A DNA stretch of 64,000 bases from Streptomyces rubrogriseus (lineage in GTDB: Bacteria; Actinomycetota; Actinomycetes; Streptomycetales; Streptomycetaceae), in NCBI RefSeq assembly GCF_027947575.1, contig NZ_CP116256.1, positions 7,998,001 to 8,062,000 of the forward strand, given 5' to 3'. A program made the position numbers and the translations under genes. Of this stretch, positions 58,508 through 64,000 are shown piece after piece; the first letter of the stretch is position 1, and every line of letters begins with the position of its first letter. The notes below the pieces were generated by a model. The model was not told the DNA's origin. It worked only from the letters and a program-made list of their open reading frames with translations, and did no database searches.

Positions 58508-61456
58508 TCAGAGCGAGCTGAGCTGTTTGGCGATCGCCTCTTCCCATTCCTTCTGCTGCTCGGGGTCGTTGAGCGATGCCTCCCACTCCTCCGGCTTCTG
58601 GTTGTGGTGGTCCGGGCCGCACTTGAGCTCCTTGAGGAACTCACGTGCCTCGTCCCGGATCTCCTTGGGAACGTTCCTGCCCGCGGGAACGGCCGGTCCG
58701 GCGGCGACCGCGTAGATCTCCTGCGCCCTGAGCTGCCGCTTTCCCTGCTGGATGGAGTGCGTCACCATGGCCGCCTCCTTCCACGCGTCGCGCCTCCTGC
58801 CCCTCCTGCTCGTGCCGTCCTTGGACATCCTCGGCGCCTCGGCCGTCTCGGACGTCTCGGACGTCTCGGACGTCTCGGGGGCCTTGGGCTCCTCGGTTCC
58901 CTCCTGGGCCGGCGTGGTGCGGGCGTACCGGTCCGGCTGGCGTACCGAGATGTAGCGCTTGTTGGCCTTCTTCACGCTCTTCTTGAGGGCGAGGCCGCCC
59001 AGGAACCCCGCCGTCAGACTGCCCGCGACGGCAGGAGCGACACCGCCGCTGACCGCACCCGTGGCGGCGGCGATCGCCACGGAACCGGCCGCGATGCGCG
59101 CGAGGTTGCCCGTCAGGTTGGCGAAGCGGTGCCCCAGTTTCCACTTCTTCTTGTGCACCACGTATTCCCGTGCGCTGGCCATCTGCTCCCGCACCTCTGT
59201 CCTGAGGTTCTCGACGCGGGTCCGCCGCTCCTCGACGGCGTCCAGGACCGCCGTGTCCGAACCGTCCGCCGAGTCCCCCAGTCTTGACGTCGCCCGGGCC
59301 AGGTCGTCGGTGGCCGCCCCCAGGTCGTTCAGTACGTCCTGGAGTTTCCGGTCGCGCTTCGCGGCTACGTCGCTGAAGTGGTCCTTCAGCTTCTTGCGCT
59401 GGGCGTGGGTGTTCTTGATGACCATGCTGTCGCGGCCCACGTGGATGGCCGAGAACGAGATGGTGAGGGCACCGCCGGCATCCGCGAGCGCGGCCGTCCC
59501 TGCCAGGTCTCCGGCGGTCTTCGTGCCCGTGTTGGCGATCTTCAGAACGTCGTTGGCGGCCATCTGGGAGCTGCTCGCCAGACCGAGGGGCTTGCCCACG
59601 AAGTTCTTCCGGTGCGCATGGGAAGCCGGGCCCGACTCGTTGCGCTTGGCGGACGCATCCTTGATCGCCGCGATGTCGTTCACGGCCCCGGTCACGTCGC
59701 TGACGAGGTTGATCGGGTTCTCGACGTTCTGCTGGATCACGGTGTCGTGCGCGGTCCCGTGGTCCCCCTGCTTCATCGATGCCGACTGGACCGTCGCCCC
59801 GGGCGGCGCACTGCCGCGGAGCACCAGGGTGTCGGGCACGTCGGCCCACGGCTTGGTCTTGGCGGAGGCCTTCTTGACCGCGTGCCCGGTACCGTCGACC
59901 ACTCGCCCGACACCGCTGGGCGAGGCCTCGCCCGTCTTCTCGGCGTCGGCCGGTCCCGACTGCTCCGCACCTTCCGTCGCGGTCTGGGCGGCCGGTTCCT
60001 TCCCCTTGGCCGCCTTCTCCTTGGCCGCCTTCTCCTTGGCCGCCTTGTCCTCCGCCGCCTTCTTCTCGGCCGTCTCCGCGGCCAGTGCCGTCCTCGCCTC
60101 GGTCTCGGCCGTTCCATGACGCAGCTGCCCCTGCGCCGCGGCCGACGCTCGCTGCCGGGCCTCGGTCGCCACCCGCGCGAGGCGTGTCACCTCGGTGAGG
60201 GCGGCTTCGTGCTCCGTCTGCTTCTCCCCCGCGGTCTTCGCGTACCCGGCCGCTTCGGTCTGGGCCTTCTCGGCGTTGCCCTGTGCGTCCTCCGCAGCCC
60301 TCCCGTGGCCGGCCGCCGCCTGCTCGGCGGCTTCGCGTGCCTCCGTCGCGGCCTTGGCCTCGCGATCCAGTTTCTCCGCCAGTTCCGCGGATTCCCTCGC
60401 GCTCTCGTTGGCCTCGTCCCGGAGCCGGGCGGCCTCCTCCTGGCCTTCCGCCGCCTCCCTCCGCGAGGCGCCGGCTCCCTCGGCCTCTTCGTTCCTCCGC
60501 TCCGCCGCTTCCCTGGCCTCCGACACCTCCTTCAGCGCCTCGGCCAGTTCGACGGTCCGCTTCCGCATGACCGCCGCGAACTGCTTCTCGGACTCCGCCT
60601 CGACCTCGGCCTCGGCCGCCTGCTCCTGGGCCTTGTCCCCGACCTGCCCCGCCCTGCGCGCCGCTTCGTCGGCGTCCTTCAGCTTCGCCGCCGCCGCCTC
60701 CGCCTGGCGCGAGAACCGACGCACCCTGTCCTCGGCTTCCGCCTGACGCTTCCGGGCGTTTTCGATCGTCGTCGAAAGTGCGGCCACCAAGTCCTCGGCG
60801 GCCTTCCGCTTACCCTCGGCGGCCTCGGCCTCCTTCGCGAACCGATCCGCCTGCTTGTGGGCTTCTTCGGCCGCCGCGCCCTTCTCCTTCTCGGTCCTGC
60901 CGTGCCTGCCGGCCTCCTCGGTGGAGGCCCGCCGGCTCTCCGCCGCCGCGTGCGCCCGGCCCGTGAAGTCCCGCGCCTTCTCGAGCGAAGTCGCCTCTCC
61001 CCGCTTCGCGGCCCCGACTTCCCCCTCGAGCTCGTCCGCCCTGCTCCGGGCGGCCGACTCCTTCTTGCGTGCCTCGATCGCCGTCCCGGACCAGTTCCGC
61101 ACCTCGGCCGCGGCGTCGGACCGGGCCCGCGAGGCGTCCGCGACCTTCGTCTTCTGGTCCGTCACCTCCTCGACGGCCGCCTGCCGCTCGGGCTCCGTCA
61201 CCGATGTGATCTGCAGGTCGTCCGACGTCGACGAGGTCGTCCGTTCCGGTGCCGGGGCCTTGGGGAGCTGTGCCGTACCTGCCGCGCGCTGGATCGCCGT
61301 ACCGGACCCGCGCTGGATCGCCGAGGCCACGGCCCGGTTCCCCGCCGCGGCCTGCAACGAGGCCAGGGGCGGTGACTGCCGTGCCTGCGGGCGGGACCGC
61401 GCCGCAGCGGCCTCGGCCGGGCGGTGCCTGTGCGTCTGGTTCAAGCGGTCCGACAC
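58508..61456 (-). CDS. Large coiled-coil protein, candidate CIS cargo or effector
   Basis: A 982-residue protein. Residues 34-43 carry LQAAAGNRAV followed by two xAIQR units. Residues about 65-500 are an Ala/Glu/Lys/Arg-rich coiled coil with KEKAAKEKAAKEK repeats. A mixed domain (about 530-740, GDHGTAHDTVIQQNVENPIN, KNFVGKPLGLASSSQMAAND) follows, then a hydrophobic stretch near 786-823 (AAGSVAIAAATGAVSGGVAP, AVAGSLTAGFLGGLAL) flanked by basic residues, and a charged tail. It is larger than known tape measures and is transcribed against the tail genes. Membrane insertion is a reasonable inference; no named toxin domain is seen. ATG 61456. Confidence 0.8.
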   Translation of the reverse strand: MSDRLNQTHRHRPAEAAAARSRPQARQSPPLASLQAAAGNRAVASAIQRGSGTAIQRAAGTAQLPKAPAPERTTSSTSDDLQITSVTEPERQAAVEEVTDQKTKVADASRARSDAAAEVRNWSGTAIEARKKESAARSRADELEGEVGAAKRGEATSLEKARDFTGRAHAAAESRRASTEEAGRHGRTEKEKGAAAEEAHKQADRFAKEAEAAEGKRKAAEDLVAALSTTIENARKRQAEAEDRVRRFSRQAEAAAAKLKDADEAARRAGQVGDKAQEQAAEAEVEAESEKQFAAVMRKRTVELAEALKEVSEAREAAERRNEEAEGAGASRREAAEGQEEAARLRDEANESARESAELAEKLDREAKAATEAREAAEQAAAGHGRAAEDAQGNAEKAQTEAAGYAKTAGEKQTEHEAALTEVTRLARVATEARQRASAAAQGQLRHGTAETEARTALAAETAEKKAAEDKAAKEKAAKEKAAKGKEPAAQTATEGAEQSGPADAEKTGEASPSGVGRVVDGTGHAVKKASAKTKPWADVPDTLVLRGSAPPGATVQSASMKQGDHGTAHDTVIQQNVENPINLVSDVTGAVNDIAAIKDASAKRNESGPASHAHRKNFVGKPLGLASSSQMAANDVLKIANTGTKTAGDLAGTAALADAGGALTISFSAIHVGRDSMVIKNTHAQRKKLKDHFSDVAAKRDRKLQDVLNDLGAATDDLARATSRLGDSADGSDTAVLDAVEERRTRVENLRTEVREQMASAREYVVHKKKWKLGHRFANLTGNLARIAAGSVAIAAATGAVSGGVAPAVAGSLTAGFLGGLALKKSVKKANKRYISVRQPDRYARTTPAQEGTEEPKAPETSETSETSETAEAPRMSKDGTSRRGRRRDAWKEAAMVTHSIQQGKRQLRAQEIYAVAAGPAVPAGRNVPKEIRDEAREFLKELKCGPDHHNQKPEEWEASLNDPEQQKEWEEAIAKQLSSL

Positions 61457-61787
61457 GGACGATCCCCTCCTGACACCCCGTCACCGTCCCCGCCTCACGC
61501 GGGGCAGCGCCCCGGTGCGGCGGGACGGCGCGCCCCGGAACGGGGCTTGATCGCAAGATGACATCCTGGCGAACTGACAGTCGACACAAGATGTTGAATC
61601 AGAAACGCCGGGCGTCCGCCAGGGGTCTTCGGGGGGAAGTGCCGGGAAGCGGCGGGAGTCTGCCCCAACGGGCACGACCAGGGGCAAGGAACATGCCCCC
61701 GCTCCGGCACCCGGGGACGTTTCGGCGTCGGCAACGCGCGCGTGAGGCTGAGGGGCGTCCTGTCTCGTACCCCGAGGAGAGCAGAGC
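61457..61787. other. Divergent promoter region of the CIS tail and cargo genes
   Basis: About 330 bases with no convincing gene. It must hold the promoters of the sheath operon and of the 982-residue gene. A patch less rich in G+C lies around 61551-61605. A purine-rich GAGGAGAGCAGAGC stands directly before the sheath ATG. I could not assign -10/-35 elements with confidence. Confidence 0.5.
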
Positions 61788-63392
61788 ATGCCGTCCTACC
61801 TGTCGCCCGGCGTCTACGTCGAGGAGGTGGCCAGCGGCTCGCGCCCGATCGAGGGAGTGGGCACGTCGGTGGCGGCCTTCGTCGGTCTCGCCCCGACCGG
61901 CCCGCTGAACGAGCCCACGCTGGTGACCAACTGGACGCAGTACGTCGCGGCCTTCGGTGACTTCACCGGCGGGTACTACCTCGCGCACTCCGTCTACGGG
62001 TTCTTCAACAACGGCGGCTCGGCCGCCTACGTTGTCCGCGTCGGCGGCTCGGCCGAGGACGCCGCCGCCGACGGCTCGGTCAACGGCGCCGCCGCCCCCG
62101 CGGCCGTCACCGGCAGCACCGCCAAGGCGCTGCCCGCCGCCGAGCCCAAGCAGCTCGGCACCTTCGCCGTGACGGCCACCGCGGCCGGCCAGAGCGGCCC
62201 GCTGACCGTCGAGGTCGCCGACCCCGAGGGCGAGGGCCCCGCCGAGCGCTTCAAGCTGATCGTCAAGGACGGCGACAAGCCGGTCGAGACCTTCGACGTG
62301 AGCGCCAAGAAGGGCAACCGCTCCTACGTCGTCACGCAGGTCAAGGAGCGCTCCAAGCTCATCACCGTGACCGAGGCCGCGCCGTCCGCGCAGCTGGCCC
62401 GGCCGGAGAACCAGAGCCTGACGCTGCCCGCGCCGCCGTCCGCCGCCCCCGCCGTTCCGGCCGGGCAGGCCGAGAGCGCGCACCCCGGCCCCGCCCAGTA
62501 CCTCGGCGACTCCTCGGACCGCACCGGCTTCGGCGGCCTGGAGGCGATCGACGAGATCTCCATGGTCGCGGTGCCCGACCTGATGGCCGCCTACCAGCGC
62601 GGCGCGATCGACCTGGAGGCCGTCAAGGCCGTCCAGCTCGGCCTCATAGCCCACTGCGAACTGATGGGCGACCGCGTCGCGATCATCGACCCGCCGCCCA
62701 GCCAGAACGCCCGCCAGATCCGCGTCTGGCGCCAGGAGACGGCCGGCTACGACTCCAAGTACGCCGCCCTGTACTACCCCTGGATCAAGTCCTTCGACCC
62801 GGCCACCGGACAGTCCCGCCTGGTCCCGCCGAGCGGTCACGTCGCCGGCATCTGGGCCCGCAACGACTCCGAGCGCGGTGTGCACAAGGCCCCCGCCAAC
62901 GAGGTGGTCCGCGGCGCCGTCGACCTGGAGCTGCAGATCACCCGCGGCGAGCAGGACCTGCTCAACCCGATCGGCGTCAACTGCATCCGCTCCTTCCCCG
63001 GCCGCGGCATCCGCGTCTGGGGCGCCCGCACCCTCTCCTCCGACCCGGCGTGGCGCTACCTGAACATCCGCAGGTACTTCAACTACCTGGAGGAGTCGAT
63101 CCTGATCGGCACCCAGTGGGTGGTGTTCGAGCCGAACGACCACAACCTCTGGGCCCGCATCCGCCGCAACGTCTCCGCGTTCCTGGTCAACGAGTGGCGC
63201 AACGGCGCCCTCTTCGGCCAGAGCCCCGACCAGGCCTACTACGTCAAGTGCGACGAGGAGACCAACCCGCCGGAGTCCGTCGACCTCGGCCGGGTCGTCT
63301 GCGAGATCGGCATCGCGCCGGTCAAGCCCGCCGAGTTCGTCATCTTCCGGCTCGCCCAGTTCTCCAGCGGCGGCGGCGAACTGGACGAGTAG
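61788..63392 (+). CDS. CIS contractile sheath protein (phage tail sheath family)
   Basis: A 534-residue tail sheath subunit. The start SYLSPGVYVEEVASGSRPIE and SVAAFVGLAPTGPLNEPTLV are typical of phage-tail-like sheaths. An insertion domain (about 85-260, Ala/Pro/Glu-rich) precedes the conserved C-terminal part: RQIRVWRQETAGYDSKYAAL, YYPWIKSF, NCIRSFPGRGIRVWGARTLS, YFNYLEESI and EIGIAPVKPAEFVIFR, which interlocks neighbouring subunits. It forms the spring of the injection system. Preceded by an excellent ribosome site; the tube gene follows after 52 bases. Confidence 0.96.
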   Translation: MPSYLSPGVYVEEVASGSRPIEGVGTSVAAFVGLAPTGPLNEPTLVTNWTQYVAAFGDFTGGYYLAHSVYGFFNNGGSAAYVVRVGGSAEDAAADGSVNGAAAPAAVTGSTAKALPAAEPKQLGTFAVTATAAGQSGPLTVEVADPEGEGPAERFKLIVKDGDKPVETFDVSAKKGNRSYVVTQVKERSKLITVTEAAPSAQLARPENQSLTLPAPPSAAPAVPAGQAESAHPGPAQYLGDSSDRTGFGGLEAIDEISMVAVPDLMAAYQRGAIDLEAVKAVQLGLIAHCELMGDRVAIIDPPPSQNARQIRVWRQETAGYDSKYAALYYPWIKSFDPATGQSRLVPPSGHVAGIWARNDSERGVHKAPANEVVRGAVDLELQITRGEQDLLNPIGVNCIRSFPGRGIRVWGARTLSSDPAWRYLNIRRYFNYLEESILIGTQWVVFEPNDHNLWARIRRNVSAFLVNEWRNGALFGQSPDQAYYVKCDEETNPPESVDLGRVVCEIGIAPVKPAEFVIFRLAQFSSGGGELDE

Positions 63393-63444
63393 GCGGCACG
63401 CGCCCCCGCCCTTGTCCCACATCCTCTAGAAGGACAGCGAACTC

Positions 63445-63894
63445 ATGTCTCTCCCCAAACCCGAAGACGTACTCGTAGCACCGAATTTCGGCATCCAGAT
63501 CGACGGTGTGATGGTCGAGTACCTCAACTCGGTCTCCAACCTGCAGATCGAGCAGGACGTCATCAGGTACCAGCAGAACCAGGGCACGACCGGCCGCAAC
63601 AACGTCACCCTGATGCCGGGCGTGGCCAAGGACGGCTCGGTCCAGGTCGAGCGCGGTATGAGCCAGTCGTCGGTGTTCACCCAGTGGATCAACGACTCCA
63701 TGGCGGGCCGGATGGCCACCGCCCGCAAGAACGCCACGATCATCGTGATGGACTACGAGGACAACCCGGTCAAGCGCTGGAACCTGCGCAACGCCTGGTG
63801 CAGCAAGGTCGTGGCGGGCACCCTGAAGGCGGGTGACACCAACGCGCTCACCGAGACCATCACCATCGTGTTCGAAGAACTGGTCGTCGAGTAA
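63445..63894 (+). CDS. CIS inner tube protein (phage tail tube, gp19/Hcp-like)
   Basis: A 149-residue tube subunit of standard length: FGIQIDGVMVEYLNSVSNLQ, GVAKDGSVQVERGMSQSSVF, VMDYEDNPVKRWNLRNAWCS, ETITIVFEELVVE. Hexamers stack to form the rigid tube inside the sheath and carry cargo or the spike outward. ATG 63445 is preceded by AGAAGGACAGCGA. Its stop overlaps the next ATG by one base (TAATG), which shows a tightly packed tail operon. Confidence 0.95.
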   Translation: MSLPKPEDVLVAPNFGIQIDGVMVEYLNSVSNLQIEQDVIRYQQNQGTTGRNNVTLMPGVAKDGSVQVERGMSQSSVFTQWINDSMAGRMATARKNATIIVMDYEDNPVKRWNLRNAWCSKVVAGTLKAGDTNALTETITIVFEELVVE

Positions 63895-64000
63895 TGCGCC
63901 GTAGCACCGCCAAGGCACCCGCCGCGGCACCCCAGTCCGCGGCGGCGGGAGCGGACTTCCCCCGTTCGGCTCCCGCCGCCGCGCCCACGGAGGCGCCGGC
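63894..64000 (+). CDS. 5' end of the next tail-operon gene (partial)
   Basis: ATG 63894 overlaps the tube stop by one base. The visible 35 residues (MRRSTAKAPAAAPQ onward) are an Ala/Pro-rich, probably disordered N terminus. By position it is likely a small CIS structural or chaperone-like protein; the family cannot be told from this part. Confidence 0.75.
   Translation, partial: MRRSTAKAPAAAPQSAAAGADFPRSAPAAAPTEAP

Noticed and set aside
59378..61375. A 665-codon plus-strand open frame opposite the 982-residue gene
   Set aside because: Arg/Leu/Gly-rich composition typical of antisense frames in high-G+C DNA; the minus frame has the coiled-coil pattern and proper codon bias.
61599..63422. 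A 607-codon minus-strand open frame opposite the sheath gene
   Set aside because: The sheath match on the plus strand is unambiguous; the antisense product resembles no family.
49345..64000. Prophage interpretation of the tail-like genes
   Set aside because: No integrase, terminase, portal, capsid, lysis gene or attachment site is seen, while DUF4255, a Cis15-type ATPase and DUF4157 are hallmarks of contractile injection systems.

Overview
The window is a stretch of Streptomyces chromosome core. Evidence: very high G+C with G/C at third codon positions, many GTG and TTG starts, TetR/LuxR/SenS-SenR-type regulators, a CdgB-like diguanylate cyclase, and a gene order (murQ, groEL2, otsA/otsB, nagK-nagA, cdgB, terD, contractile injection genes) that I recall from the S. 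coelicolor SCO43xx-SCO42xx interval. The species cannot be named from sequence alone. No tRNA, rRNA, CRISPR array, IS element, integrase or capsid gene was seen.

1-12 kb: small regulators and metabolic genes: TetR, HD phosphohydrolase, a DinB-GNAT fusion, DUF4031, MurR-type regulator plus MurQ etherase (muropeptide recycling), two further TetR genes, an SDR enzyme facing its regulator across a perfect 22-bp palindrome, a type B carboxylesterase and an Old Yellow Enzyme.

12-16.4 kb: groEL2 with a CIRCE operator over its promoter, a cold-shock protein, then a SAM-I riboswitch controlling a threonine synthase-family enzyme whose stop overlaps the start of a MoaD/ThiS-type sulfur carrier. That combination suggests thiocarboxylate-dependent homocysteine synthesis from O-phosphohomoserine rather than threonine synthesis.

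16.4-27.4 kb: sugar and compatible-solute metabolism: a GpgS-like glucosyl-3-phosphoglycerate synthase, otsA and otsB, two lipoproteins, a sugar-binding lipoprotein divergent from nagK-nagA across two DasR-like sites, and a frameshifted PfkB kinase.

27.4-45.4 kb: cdgB (GAF-PAS-GGDEF), flavin reductase, ArfB-like hydrolase, TerD, the SenR-SenS two-component pair next to HbpS, a perfect parS site, an M1 peptidase lipoprotein, a GNAT-Nudix fusion, alcohol dehydrogenase with a divergent TetR, pentapeptide repeat protein, oxidoreductases, an MFS exporter and an APH(6)-like kinase.

45.4-64 kb: the left part of a Streptomyces contractile injection system (CIS). It has a large LAL-type LuxR regulator (frameshifted), a second LuxR regulator, DUF4255 protein and AAA+ ATPase on one strand. 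On the other strand lie three tandem membrane-anchored paralogues with near-identical first halves and different C-terminal binding domains, a DUF4157 protein, and a 982-residue coiled-coil protein with a hydrophobic C-terminal segment. The last two share an N-terminal LQ-x-AAGN-x-AV motif and are the best candidate cargo. Sheath and tube genes and the start of the next gene complete the window. The working model is a cytoplasmic contractile tail, docked or triggered through the three membrane proteins, carrying the two motif-bearing proteins, under the two LuxR regulators.

Two genes (PfkB kinase, LAL regulator) are each broken by loss of one base in a G/C run of four where five would restore the frame, so sequencing error is as likely as real pseudogenisation.
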